This document shows positions 16,162 through 24,920 of a stretch of 64,000 nucleotides of DNA, piece by piece. The stretch's first letter is position 1; the number at the start of each line of letters is the position of its first letter. Location: the NCBI GenBank assembly GCA_024637195.1, contig JAGXFN010000002.1, positions 186,001 to 250,000 on the forward strand, written 5' to 3'. The position numbers and the translations under genes were made by a program. The notes under the pieces are model-generated. The model was not told where the DNA came from, did not search any database, and saw nothing but the letters and a program-made list of their open reading frames with translations. Origin of the DNA: Arcobacter sp. Lineage in GTDB: Bacteria; Campylobacterota; Campylobacteria; Campylobacterales; Sulfurimonadaceae.

Positions 16162-17859
16162 ATGAGTGATTTATATGAGTTTGCTGCAGAAAGTGAAAAG
16201 ATACAAACCTTGCCGACAGAGGCGTGGAAGATTTTAGTGGTCGATGATGATGAGTCGGTTCATCAGATCACGGCCAATGCGCTAAAGTCTATTGTCATCG
16301 AAGGGCGCCGCTTGGAGCTGATTTCGGCCACAAGTGCCAAAGAAGCAAAAGAGAGATTGGACAAACATCATGATATCGCGCTTGCGCTGATCGATGTTAT
16401 GATGGAGACACCGATGGCCGGGCTTGATCTTGTTGACTATATCCGCAAAGAGATGAACAACCATCTTATCCGACTGGTCATACGCACCGGTCAGCCCAAT
16501 GTAGCACCTGAGCGTGAAGTCATCGAACGTTATGATATCAATGACTACAAAGAGAAGACAGAACTCACTGTCGACAAGCTCTATACCTCGATACGTGCAT
16601 CGATTAAGCAGTATACTCAGCTTCTGGAACTTGAACACAAGTATGAAGACGTCTACAAACAGATGACAACCCACGCGCTGACAAAACTTCCCAACCGCCA
16701 AAAACTCAATGAAGCACTTGATACGCAAGGAATAAAAAACCTTGTACTGATCAACATTGACGGGTTCAGTATCGTCAATGAAACGCAGGGTTTTGATATC
16801 GGTGACGAACTTTTGATGCAGATGGGCGCATTTTTGTATAGCATGTATAGTGATGAGATGGAGGTTTTTCATCTTGAAGGAGATACTTTTGGCGTACTTT
16901 GTACGAACCATATGATGCGCGAAGAGAGACTTCTTTCAATTCAGACCGATGTGAACAAGGTCAACTTTTTGCTCGACGGGATTGAAAAACGCCTAAGCAT
17001 CACGATGGGACTGGCGATACATGAGGAGGGAAATCTGATCCAAAAAGCAGAGTTTGCTCTCAAAGAAGCCCGAAGTCTTGGCCGTAACCGCGCGAGCACC
17101 TACTCAAAAGATATTAAGATAATCAAGATGATTCACCACAACTCGATCTGGATACAACGAGTACGCGAGGCCTTGGAAGATAAGCGGATAAAGAGCTATT
17201 ACCAGCCGATAATTTCCCTGCAGAGCAAGGAGGTCATAAAATACGAGGCCTTGGTCCGTCTGGCCTATGAGGATGAGATCATCACGCCTATGAAATTTCT
17301 TGCTTGCGCAAAAAGCAGCGGTCAGCTCTATCAGATCTTCAAGATTATGTTTGAAGATGCCTGCCGTAAGACAAAAGAGTTCAGCGGACAGATCACGGTA
17401 AATATGACAGACCAGGACCTCCAAGAGCCCACGGTGATCGATTTTATCGAAGAGATGATAACGCGCTATGAGGTCAATCCTGAGCAGCTTGGTATTGAGA
17501 TCTTGGAAGAGAAGAGCATTATGAACAACGAGCTGATACAGAGGCGTATTTTTGACTTAGCCGACAGGGGGCTGTCTATTATTATTGATGATTTCGGTGC
17601 ACAGTGCTCCAATTTTGGCCAGCTGACAAACCTTCCGATCTCTGTTCTCAAGATCGACGGAAGTTTTATTAAGGATCTGGATATAAATCTCAAACACCAG
17701 ATCATTACCGAGTCGATTGTCGAGTTTGCACAAAAAATGCACATTCCTACAGTTGCGGAGTTTGTACACTCTAAGGAGATACTTGATATAGTTGGCAAAA
17801 TGGGTGTCAGCTATGCTCAGGGCTTTTATCTGGGCAAACCGCTTCCGGATCTGCTGTAG
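16162..17859 (+). CDS. Response regulator with receiver, degenerate GGDEF and EAL domains
   Basis: A 565-residue cytoplasmic c-di-GMP regulator. Residues about 22-145 are a receiver domain (LVVDDDESVH, phosphoacceptor in ALIDVMMET). Residues about 165-310 are a GGDEF domain whose active-site loop reads LEGDTF (near residue 239), so cyclase activity is unlikely. Residues about 325-560 are an EAL domain with YEALVR, the ExLEE helix, IIDDFGAQ, LKIDGSFIK, VAEF and AQGFYLGKP, all phosphodiesterase residues present. I infer a phosphorylation-controlled c-di-GMP phosphodiesterase. No partner kinase is adjacent; mqo follows 29 bp later. Confidence 0.92.
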   Translation: MSDLYEFAAESEKIQTLPTEAWKILVVDDDESVHQITANALKSIVIEGRRLELISATSAKEAKERLDKHHDIALALIDVMMETPMAGLDLVDYIRKEMNNHLIRLVIRTGQPNVAPEREVIERYDINDYKEKTELTVDKLYTSIRASIKQYTQLLELEHKYEDVYKQMTTHALTKLPNRQKLNEALDTQGIKNLVLINIDGFSIVNETQGFDIGDELLMQMGAFLYSMYSDEMEVFHLEGDTFGVLCTNHMMREERLLSIQTDVNKVNFLLDGIEKRLSITMGLAIHEEGNLIQKAEFALKEARSLGRNRASTYSKDIKIIKMIHHNSIWIQRVREALEDKRIKSYYQPIISLQSKEVIKYEALVRLAYEDEIITPMKFLACAKSSGQLYQIFKIMFEDACRKTKEFSGQITVNMTDQDLQEPTVIDFIEEMITRYEVNPEQLGIEILEEKSIMNNELIQRRIFDLADRGLSIIIDDFGAQCSNFGQLTNLPISVLKIDGSFIKDLDINLKHQIITESIVEFAQKMHIPTVAEFVHSKEILDIVGKMGVSYAQGFYLGKPLPDLL

Positions 17860-17888
17860 ACCTGATATCATTTAAAAAAGGAATAGAT

Positions 17889-19346
17889 GTGAGTTTTAAA
17901 GAGTATGAAGTCGTGATAGTCGGAGCCGGGATTTCAGGAGCAGCTCTGGCCTATGAACTTGCCCGATATACGGACATAAAATCCATAGCCATTATAGAAA
18001 AATATGAAGATGTAGCGACACTTAACAGTTCGGGGACGTCAAATTCGCAGACGATTCATGTGGGTGATATCGAGACAAATTATACCCTGGAGAAAGCAGC
18101 GATCACCAAGCGGACGGCAAAGATGGTGGAGAAGTACTGTCTTCAGTACCACTACCAAAACGAGATTATTTTTTCACACCAGAAGATGGCCCTGGGCGTG
18201 GGGGAAAAAGAGGTTGACTTTTTGCTGCACCGCTTTGAAGAGTTCTCAACACTTTTTCCTTATCTCGAGGTCTGGGACAAGGAAAAACTCAAAGAGCTTG
18301 AACCCCGTGTTGTTTTCGACGCGCAGGGAAAAGAAAGAGAAGAGACAATTGTCGGTATTGGAACAAGGCTCCAATGGACGACAGTTGACTTTGGAAAAAT
18401 GGCAAAATCCTTGATTTCTAATGCCAAAAACCAAGAAGGTAAAACGGTAGATGTTTTTTTCAATTCACAGGTCAAAAAGATTGAGAAGAGTGAAAATGGG
18501 AAGCATCTTATCTATACACAGAACGAAGAATATCGGGCAGATTTTGTGGTCGTCGATGCCGGAGCGCACAGTCTCTATCTTGCCCATCAGATGGGGTACG
18601 GACTGAATCTGGGCTGTTTGCCCATGGCCGGAAGTTTCTATATGACGAATGAGAAAATGCTCCAGGGTAAAGTCTATATGATACAAAATCCAAAGCTCCC
18701 CTTTGCCGCGCTCCATGGCGATCCGGATGTGCTTGCAGGCGAGAACACACGGTTTGGACCCACGGCGCTTGTCATGCCGAAGCTCGAAAGATACAAGCAG
18801 GGGACCTATCTGGATTTTTGGAAAACATTGCGCTTAGACAAAAATATTGCTATTGCATTGTGGAAACTGCTTAAAGAGAAAGATATCCGAAACTACATAC
18901 TCAGGAACTTTTTGTTTGAGCTTCCTTTTGTGAACAAATACCTCTTTTTAAAAGATGCCAGAAAAATTGTCCCCTCCCTGTCACTTGATGAGTTTAGCTA
19001 TGCCAAAGGATTTGGCGGTATCCGTCCTCAGGTTTTGAACAAGGATGAGCAAAAACTGATGCTTGGCGAAGCTTCCATCAATCCCGGAAATGGAATTTTA
19101 TTTAACATGACCCCTTCACCCGGTGCGACCTCATGTCTTGGCAATGCCGAGAGGGATCTGCGAACGATAGTCAAATATCTTGGAAAAAGTTTCAATGAGG
19201 ATCTTTTCAATGATGAGCTTACTGAAGGGGAGTATTGTGTACTTCCCGAGCCTTTGGAATCTCAAAAAGCGCGGGTCAATCTTATCCGAGCCGAGATTGC
19301 ACGAACACATGAGAAGTTCCATGAGGACTACACGCAGACGCGATAA
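17889..19346 (+). CDS. mqo: Malate:quinone oxidoreductase-type FAD enzyme (Mqo)
   Basis: A 485-residue FAD-dependent enzyme starting with GTG; the ATG two bases earlier is out of frame. The Rossmann FAD site VIVGAGISGAALAYELA opens the protein and is followed by the Mqo-like SSGTSNSQTIHVGDIETNY segment, a FGPTALVMPKLER strand and SPGATSCLGNAERD near the end. Mqo oxidises malate to oxaloacetate and passes electrons to menaquinone at the inner membrane face. H. pylori uses such an enzyme instead of soluble malate dehydrogenase. An oxidase for another 2-hydroxy acid is the alternative. Confidence 0.85.
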   Translation: MSFKEYEVVIVGAGISGAALAYELARYTDIKSIAIIEKYEDVATLNSSGTSNSQTIHVGDIETNYTLEKAAITKRTAKMVEKYCLQYHYQNEIIFSHQKMALGVGEKEVDFLLHRFEEFSTLFPYLEVWDKEKLKELEPRVVFDAQGKEREETIVGIGTRLQWTTVDFGKMAKSLISNAKNQEGKTVDVFFNSQVKKIEKSENGKHLIYTQNEEYRADFVVVDAGAHSLYLAHQMGYGLNLGCLPMAGSFYMTNEKMLQGKVYMIQNPKLPFAALHGDPDVLAGENTRFGPTALVMPKLERYKQGTYLDFWKTLRLDKNIAIALWKLLKEKDIRNYILRNFLFELPFVNKYLFLKDARKIVPSLSLDEFSYAKGFGGIRPQVLNKDEQKLMLGEASINPGNGILFNMTPSPGATSCLGNAERDLRTIVKYLGKSFNEDLFNDELTEGEYCVLPEPLESQKARVNLIRAEIARTHEKFHEDYTQTR

Positions 19347-19355
19347 ACATTTGAC

Positions 19356-22300
19356 TCAGATGGCCGAAGCCATCAGTTGGTTTATCGTAACGGTGATCTC
19401 TTTGAGACCGATAGTCTCATAATTTTCAAATTCATTGAGTTGTTCGCGCGTCACCTTGAACGACTCATTCTCGTTGGAGATAAATGATTGGAGGGCATCT
19501 TCTGGACTCTCGTCGATGCGCTGAAAACTTAAGACCTTGTGTGTGTAGTGCACGACAATAAAGTCAATAAAAAAGAGTAACTGCTGTTTCAGCACCCTAT
19601 CACTCTCAAGTGTGATTGCAATCTTGTCCAAAGCAGAGAGCAGCTCAATGATCTTGAACTCACTGACAATCCTGTAAAAAAGTGCGGCAACATCATTGAA
19701 GTTATGGTGCGTGCTCTCTTTGATACTGATCGCAGTGACGGCAAAACGGAGATATTCTATGTTGGCGAAGAAGCTGTTGAAGCTTTCGTTCCCCGGGATG
19801 ATCTCTGCGTGTTTTAAGCCGTTGATCTTGTCGAGCATCGCAAAAAGGACTTCTTTGTTTTCTAGGATATGATTTGCATCGATCTGGTCTCTTATCAGAT
19901 ATTTTATCATCCATTTCACACTGAAGTTAAGCGTATGTTCCATTTCAAAAAGAAGTGAGTACTGCTGTGTGCTGGGCATAATGAAATCCTGCCGGAAGAT
20001 CTCGTAGCGGATATCGTTGGCGCCGAAGAGCTGGTTGCAGATCAGATAAGATTTGATCTTGTTGACAAACTTCTCTTCTCCGATCTGCTCAAAATCGCTG
20101 ATAAAGCTCACTCCTTGGTAGTTGATGACCTTGTCGGCCAGAGCGGTCGCGATAAGTTCACGCTTGAGCGGATGCTGTGAGATCTCATGCTCATAGATAC
20201 CGACAAAAGACTTTGGAAAATATTTATAGAGATAGCCGAGTGCAAAGTTTTCATCGATGAGCGTTGATTTTATCAAAATATCTTTGACAAATATCTTTGC
20301 ATAAGAGAGCATTGAAGCCAGAACAGGCCGCACAATGGAGTTTTCTTTGTTGATGACCTCATGGATATTTTCGTCTTTTGGAATCTGAAAATCTTTACGT
20401 TTGAAGGCAGGAAGATTTTGCTCAAGTATCCTGAGTGCAGCAATAAAATCTTTGAGATAGGTACGGCTTAGGCGTTCATCTCTGGAGAGAGCAAGACTCT
20501 GGTTGTAATTATCCCACAAAACAAGTTTGACGACCTGCTCGGTCAGACTGCAGAGAGTTTTATTCTTCTCTTCTTCGCTCAAAAGCCCTTTTGCCTGGAT
20601 CATATTAAGGAGTATCTTCAGGTTGACCTCATGGTCAGAGATGTTGACCCCGGCGGAATTATCAATGCCGTCTAGGTTGATGTGTCCTCCTCCTTTGGCA
20701 TACTCGATACGTGCACGCTGCGTCAGACCGAGATTTCCGCCCTCGCAGATACAGAAGGCCTTGAGTTCATTGGCATCAACACGGACACTTTCGTTTTGCT
20801 TGTCGCCGATGTCGAGATCACTCTCATCCGAGCTCTTGACATAGGTACCCACACCTCCGTTGAAGAGCATGTCGACCTTCATGCAGAGTAGTTTTTTGGC
20901 CAGCTCTTCGCCGCTGAGAGTTTTACGGACAGTACCGACCATTTTTTGAATCTCGCTTGAGAGTTCGATCGACTTGTCTGCACGATAGAAGATGCCGCCA
21001 CCCTTGGAGATCAGGGTTTTGTCGTAGGCACTCCAGCTGCCATTTTTGGAGAGAAAAAGCCGCTTTCTTTCTTCGTGTGCGCTCTGCGGATCGGGATCAG
21101 GATCAACGAAGATCTCTTGGTGGCTGATGGCAGCGAGAAGTTTGAACGCCTTGGATTCGATCAGGCCGTTGCCAAAGACATCCCCGTTCATCGAACCAAT
21201 GCCGACAAGAGTGATGGACTCTTTGTAAAAGTCCACCCCTTTTTCTATAAAAAAACGCTGGCTGGAGATAAGTGACCCCTTGGCCGTTATGCCGAGTTCT
21301 TTGTGCCCGAAACCCTTGGAACCACCGCTTGCAAAGGCATCTTTGAGCCAGAAGTTGCGTTTGACGGAGATGGCGTTGGCCACATCGCTCATGTTCGCCG
21401 TTCCCTTGTCGGCTGCAACAACAAAGTAGGTGTCATCCTCATCGTAAGCAAGGATATTGTCATGTTTTACGACCTTGTTGTCGACCACATTGTCGACCAT
21501 GTCCAAAAGATTATTGATAAAAGCGGTGTAGATCTGCTCAAAATACTCTTTCGTGATCTCTGACTTCTCCTTACGGATAACAAAGCCGCCCTTTGCCCCG
21601 TCGGGTACGATAATTGAGTTTTTCCCCTCCTGAGTGATCATCAGGGATTTGATCTCGGTGCGGTAATCTTCATGCCGCTCACTCCATCTCAAGCCTCCGC
21701 GGCTGATCTTGCTCATACGCAGATGCATTCCGCTGTACTCGATATGGTAGACGAAGATCTCCAGTTTCGGCTGTATACCTTTGAGGTGTTCGCTGAAAAG
21801 CTCAGTATGTATCTTTATTGCAATAGCTTCATGGTAGAGGAAGTAGTTAGTCCGCAAGAGCGATTCGAGCAGGGTAAAGGTGAGCTTCAAGATCTTGTCT
21901 TCAAGAATGTTAGGAATGGACTTGATCTCTTTTTCTATCGCCTGAGTGATCGTCTTGAGTTTGCTCTCTCTTTGCTTGAGTTCGGGATCGAACCGGGTAA
22001 GAAAGTAATCCACAAAAAGCCTGGTGATCTGGTGATGGCGGTTGAGCGTGAGGATAATGGCACTGGTGTTAAAACTCAGTACGGCCTGATTGAGATATTC
22101 GATCAGCGCGCGCATCAGCTGTATCTGCCGAAGGCTTAGGTTCTCCAAGTAGACCAGGGAGTAGAGTTGGCATTTATCAAAATGTTTCCCCAGCAAGGCC
22201 AGGGTGATAATCTCCTCAATGTTCTCTTTGGCAGATTCTATTTTTTTGAAGTCTTGTATATCGAGGTTGAAACGGTTGATATGCACCGTCGTCTTGTTTT

Positions 22301-22544
22301 TAGGAAGCGTATAGGTGATCTCATCAATGATCAAAAATCCAAAATCGTGCAGAACAGGCGCGATAGAGGAGAGATAGAGCGCTTTGGTCGAGTAGATCTT
22401 GATGGATACGCTTTTTTTGCCAAGAGAGATCTTGGTGACAATCCCTTCTTTGCTGAGTTGTTCAAAAAGAACAGGTGCTATTTTAAGATCATCTGCATGC
22501 AAAAGCTGTGAACATACACTGTTTAAGTCGGGAGTTTCGGACAT
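19356..22544 (-). CDS. Large NAD-dependent glutamate dehydrogenase
   Basis: A 1062-residue protein of the large NAD-GDH class. The catalytic core is in the middle: GGLRWSERHEDYRTEI, VPDGAKGGFVIRK with the catalytic-type Lys, FVVAADKGTANMSD, GSKGFGHKELGITAKG and the NAD fold VGIGSMNGDVFGNG, ending FNGGVGTYVK. It oxidises glutamate to 2-oxoglutarate. The protein is much shorter than the about 1600-residue enzymes of Streptomyces, Caulobacter or Pseudomonas, with a reduced N-terminal region; an about 1000-residue form fits what I know of Campylobacterota. It converges on mqo with nine bases between stops. Confidence 0.9.
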   Translation of the reverse strand: MSETPDLNSVCSQLLHADDLKIAPVLFEQLSKEGIVTKISLGKKSVSIKIYSTKALYLSSIAPVLHDFGFLIIDEITYTLPKNKTTVHINRFNLDIQDFKKIESAKENIEEIITLALLGKHFDKCQLYSLVYLENLSLRQIQLMRALIEYLNQAVLSFNTSAIILTLNRHHQITRLFVDYFLTRFDPELKQRESKLKTITQAIEKEIKSIPNILEDKILKLTFTLLESLLRTNYFLYHEAIAIKIHTELFSEHLKGIQPKLEIFVYHIEYSGMHLRMSKISRGGLRWSERHEDYRTEIKSLMITQEGKNSIIVPDGAKGGFVIRKEKSEITKEYFEQIYTAFINNLLDMVDNVVDNKVVKHDNILAYDEDDTYFVVAADKGTANMSDVANAISVKRNFWLKDAFASGGSKGFGHKELGITAKGSLISSQRFFIEKGVDFYKESITLVGIGSMNGDVFGNGLIESKAFKLLAAISHQEIFVDPDPDPQSAHEERKRLFLSKNGSWSAYDKTLISKGGGIFYRADKSIELSSEIQKMVGTVRKTLSGEELAKKLLCMKVDMLFNGGVGTYVKSSDESDLDIGDKQNESVRVDANELKAFCICEGGNLGLTQRARIEYAKGGGHINLDGIDNSAGVNISDHEVNLKILLNMIQAKGLLSEEEKNKTLCSLTEQVVKLVLWDNYNQSLALSRDERLSRTYLKDFIAALRILEQNLPAFKRKDFQIPKDENIHEVINKENSIVRPVLASMLSYAKIFVKDILIKSTLIDENFALGYLYKYFPKSFVGIYEHEISQHPLKRELIATALADKVINYQGVSFISDFEQIGEEKFVNKIKSYLICNQLFGANDIRYEIFRQDFIMPSTQQYSLLFEMEHTLNFSVKWMIKYLIRDQIDANHILENKEVLFAMLDKINGLKHAEIIPGNESFNSFFANIEYLRFAVTAISIKESTHHNFNDVAALFYRIVSEFKIIELLSALDKIAITLESDRVLKQQLLFFIDFIVVHYTHKVLSFQRIDESPEDALQSFISNENESFKVTREQLNEFENYETIGLKEITVTINQLMASAI

Positions 22545-22588
22545 TATGATCTCCTTTGTGAGTTGCCTTCATTGTAGAGAAACTTCTC

Positions 22589-23266
22589 TTAGCGCGGCGT
22601 TAAAGTACGTTCTCTGCCCAAGGCATCGCTAAGACGCAAAAAACGCTTGAGACCGAGGAGGGCGTGGCGGTCAAGATCATATTCGACAAGTTTTAAATAT
22701 TCCCGTATCTCCTGGGGCGGTATCCCTGTTCTTTTGGAGGCCTTCTCAAGAAGGTAGTAGGGTATCTTGTGCGAAGAGCTCAAAAATCGTGCCGAAAGTT
22801 TTTGATAGGTTTTTGTCTTGCCGTGATAACAAAAACGGGCAAAAACAAAGGGGAGATGCTGGCGTTCATACCAGAGTTTGGCCAGGTCAATCGCATCATC
22901 TTCGTGGCCAAGATAGTGTTTGAGCGCCTTGTCGCCTATAAGTACCTGCCCTTCAAGCTGAAGGACTTTGGCAAGACGGTTGGAGGTGGCAGACTCATCA
23001 TCACTGATCGCTTTTCCCGGAAGCAGAAGTACGCTTTTTATTTCTTTTCGCGCCATGATACCCAGGTTCAGACACGTGCATCGGCGAGAAGCGATACTGG
23101 AGATAAAGGCTGCATCTACCCGCCGTGCTTTAAATGCTGTGTTAATGTGGGAGGGAACGCCACGCTTGTAGTGCAGGATCTGCTGTTGCTGTGAACCTTT
23201 GAGATAGCGCTTCATAAAAATATGAAAGGGCAAAAGGTTAAGATACTCTATTTTTCCAAAAATCAT
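22589..23266 (-). CDS. mqnA: Chorismate dehydratase MqnA (futalosine pathway)
   Basis: A 225-residue protein of the MqnA/MqnD periplasmic-binding-like fold. FGKIEYLNLLPFHIF is the typical start, followed by VPSHINTAFKARRVDAAFISS. MqnA makes 3-enolpyruvylbenzoate from chorismate, the first step of the futalosine route to menaquinone, which Campylobacterota use in place of the Men route. It is slightly shorter than many relatives but lacks no obvious segment. It lies 44 bp from the glutamate dehydrogenase start, on the same strand. Confidence 0.88.
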   Translation of the reverse strand: MIFGKIEYLNLLPFHIFMKRYLKGSQQQQILHYKRGVPSHINTAFKARRVDAAFISSIASRRCTCLNLGIMARKEIKSVLLLPGKAISDDESATSNRLAKVLQLEGQVLIGDKALKHYLGHEDDAIDLAKLWYERQHLPFVFARFCYHGKTKTYQKLSARFLSSSHKIPYYLLEKASKRTGIPPQEIREYLKLVEYDLDRHALLGLKRFLRLSDALGRERTLTPR

Positions 23267-23284
23267 ACGTCATTATAGCCCAAA

Positions 23285-24064
23285 CTATAAGAGAAATTCC
23301 ACATGCGTCGAGCGGCTTTTTTTCGCTTTTATCAGCGCATTGTTGGCCCGCTCTAGAAGTGTGTCAACGGTGTCTTCTTCTTTAGAGATGGTCACGCCGA
23401 AGTTGAACTCTATATCAAAACTGAAGCCATTGAAGTTCAAGGCTATCTGCTCGAAACGTTTGTCAAAGCGATTCAGATACTGCATCGCGCCGTGGGCATC
23501 CGTTTTGTAAAGAAGAACGACCAGCTTATCTCCTTTGTACCGCCCCGTTGCATCGGAGAGACGCGTGTTGCCCGTTACTGTTTTAGCGACCTCTTTTAAC
23601 ACATAGTCACCGGCAAGATAGCCAAACATCTCGTTTATGTTTTTAAGGTGCTTGATATCAATGATGAGTGTTGCCGAGCTGTTTTTGTCCCGAGCGGCGC
23701 GGTTTATCTCATGCTTGAGCAAAGAGAGTATGTTCTTTTCGTTGCGCAGTCCCGTCAGTTGGTCATAGATGTCGCATCCGCCTGCAGGATTGACGACAGA
23801 CCAGTCATCGGAGAGTAAAAAGAAGTGAAACTCAAAACTCTCTGAGAGATCCTTACGCTGATAACACAGATGGTGCTCCATGCCGTCAATGCTCAGTTTA
23901 TGCAAGAACTCTTCATTCAGCATCGAGTTTTGTGCAAGAAAAGTATTTAAGACACTCAGTTCGGTAATATTTTTGAAAAGAGTCTCAAAAACAGGATCGG
24001 ACTGAGTGATACGGTTTGAGTTCTTATCAAACACGACAGTTCTTATCTCTTGCAATACAGACAC
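23285..24064 (-). CDS. GGDEF domain protein with degenerate active site
   Basis: A 259-residue protein starting with GTG. Residues about 1-90 have no recognised domain but could be a PAS-like sensor. Residues about 95-255 form a GGDEF domain (DQLTGLRNEKNILSLL, IDIKHLKNINEMFGYLAGD). The signature loop reads YKGDK near residue 177 instead of GG(D/E)EF, so it should not make c-di-GMP; it may be a receptor or structural partner. No membrane segment. It is divergent from the molybdopterin operon and ends 19 bp ahead of mqnA. Confidence 0.85.
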   Translation of the reverse strand: MSVLQEIRTVVFDKNSNRITQSDPVFETLFKNITELSVLNTFLAQNSMLNEEFLHKLSIDGMEHHLCYQRKDLSESFEFHFFLLSDDWSVVNPAGGCDIYDQLTGLRNEKNILSLLKHEINRAARDKNSSATLIIDIKHLKNINEMFGYLAGDYVLKEVAKTVTGNTRLSDATGRYKGDKLVVLLYKTDAHGAMQYLNRFDKRFEQIALNFNGFSFDIEFNFGVTISKEEDTVDTLLERANNALIKAKKSRSTHVEFLL

Positions 24065-24097
24065 GGCACTCTCTTTTTTTGTATGATTATAGCAAGA

Positions 24098-24177
24098 GTC
24101 TTAAGTATGTCTTGCTTAAGAGGTATAAATTTCGTATTTCTGTATGTGAGCGGGGACGATTTTTCTTTAAAGTCCCC
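24098..24177. repeat. Two inverted repeats in the gap before moaD
   Basis: TCTTAAG/CTTAAGA (24098-24120 region) and GGGGAC/GTCCCC (24152-24157 with 24172-24177) both form short dyads between the divergent GGDEF gene and the moa operon. They lie upstream of the operon -10 box and could be operators or a terminator remnant; nothing more can be said. Confidence 0.35.
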
Positions 24178-24193
24178 TTTCTATTGAATTTGA

Positions 24194-24199
24194 TATAAT
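24194..24199 (+). promoter_or_regulatory. -10 element for moaD-moaE-moeA
   Basis: TATAAT 54 bases before the moaD start; the transcript would contain the GGAGG ribosome site at 24242-24246. Confidence 0.5.
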
Positions 24200-24252
24200 C
24201 GCATTTATTAAAAAGGGTGTGCGTGATGGCCCCCTTACAGTGGAGGTCGCTT

Positions 24253-24474
24253 ATGGTGACGATAGAATTTTTAGGACCTATACAAAAAGAGAAGATCAGC
24301 CTGAAGGCTTCATCTTTGAATGATGTTGCTGTGTACCTGAGCGCAGATGAAGAGCTAAAAAGCTGGCTAGAGAGCTGTGCTGTCGCCGTGAATGATACGA
24401 TGGTGACGGATTTAAACACAGTTCTTAAAAGCGGAGACCGAGTCTCTTTGCTTCCTCCTGTGTGCGGCGGCTGA
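24253..24474 (+). CDS. moaD: Molybdopterin synthase small subunit MoaD
   Basis: A 73-residue ubiquitin-like protein. The start is the ATG at 24253 behind GGAGG; the longer frame from a GTG at 24217 adds residues not typical of MoaD. The C-terminus is Val-Cys-Gly-Gly, with the GG tail that is thiocarboxylated and inserted into MoaE. The stop codon overlaps the moaE start (TGATG), giving equal dosage of the two subunits. Confidence 0.92.
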   Translation: MVTIEFLGPIQKEKISLKASSLNDVAVYLSADEELKSWLESCAVAVNDTMVTDLNTVLKSGDRVSLLPPVCGG

Positions 24475-24920
24475 TGTTAGAACTGTTTGACGGACCTGTT
24501 CCGGTAGAAGAGACACTTGCGCGCTGGTACAAGGAAGAAGCACAGAGCAACTACGGAGCATTTATTCCCTTTGTCGGGACGATAAGAGACGAAGCGGGTA
24601 TCTCGGGACTTAGTTTTGATATCTATGAGCCGATCTTAAACTCCTGGTTCGAGGCATGGCAAGATAAGGCAAAAGCCTCCGGAGCTGTTTTGAAAATGGC
24701 ACATTCACGTGGCGATGTTCCCCTCCATAAATCTTCCTATATTGCCGCCATATTTTCTCCAAAACGCCGTGTCGCCTTGGAAATGATCGATGAGTTTGTC
24801 GAGGATTTCAAAGCGAGTGCCCCGATCTGGAAGTACGATCTCAAAGACGGAATACGCATCTATGCGGCAGATCGTTCAACAAAAATAAAAGGCAGCGGAC
24901 TGCTAAAGGTGAAAAAATGA
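24474..24920 (+). CDS. moaE: Molybdopterin synthase catalytic subunit MoaE
   Basis: A 148-residue MoaE that adds two sulfurs to cyclic pyranopterin monophosphate to make molybdopterin. Recognised by the YGAFIPFVGTIRDE segment, the AHSRGDVPL motif and the WKYDLKDG strand (usual form WKKE). In many MoaE proteins the catalytic Lys lies in WKKE; here the corresponding run is WKYDLK, so the lysine is shifted or replaced. The start at 24474 uses the ATG overlapping the moaD stop. The gene overlaps moeA by four bases. Confidence 0.88.
   Translation: MLELFDGPVPVEETLARWYKEEAQSNYGAFIPFVGTIRDEAGISGLSFDIYEPILNSWFEAWQDKAKASGAVLKMAHSRGDVPLHKSSYIAAIFSPKRRVALEMIDEFVEDFKASAPIWKYDLKDGIRIYAADRSTKIKGSGLLKVKK

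Noticed and set aside
19702-22632. Several plus-strand ORFs of 60-155 codons opposite the glutamate dehydrogenase
   Set aside because: All mirror the codon pattern of a conserved minus-strand gene and none begins behind a ribosome site.
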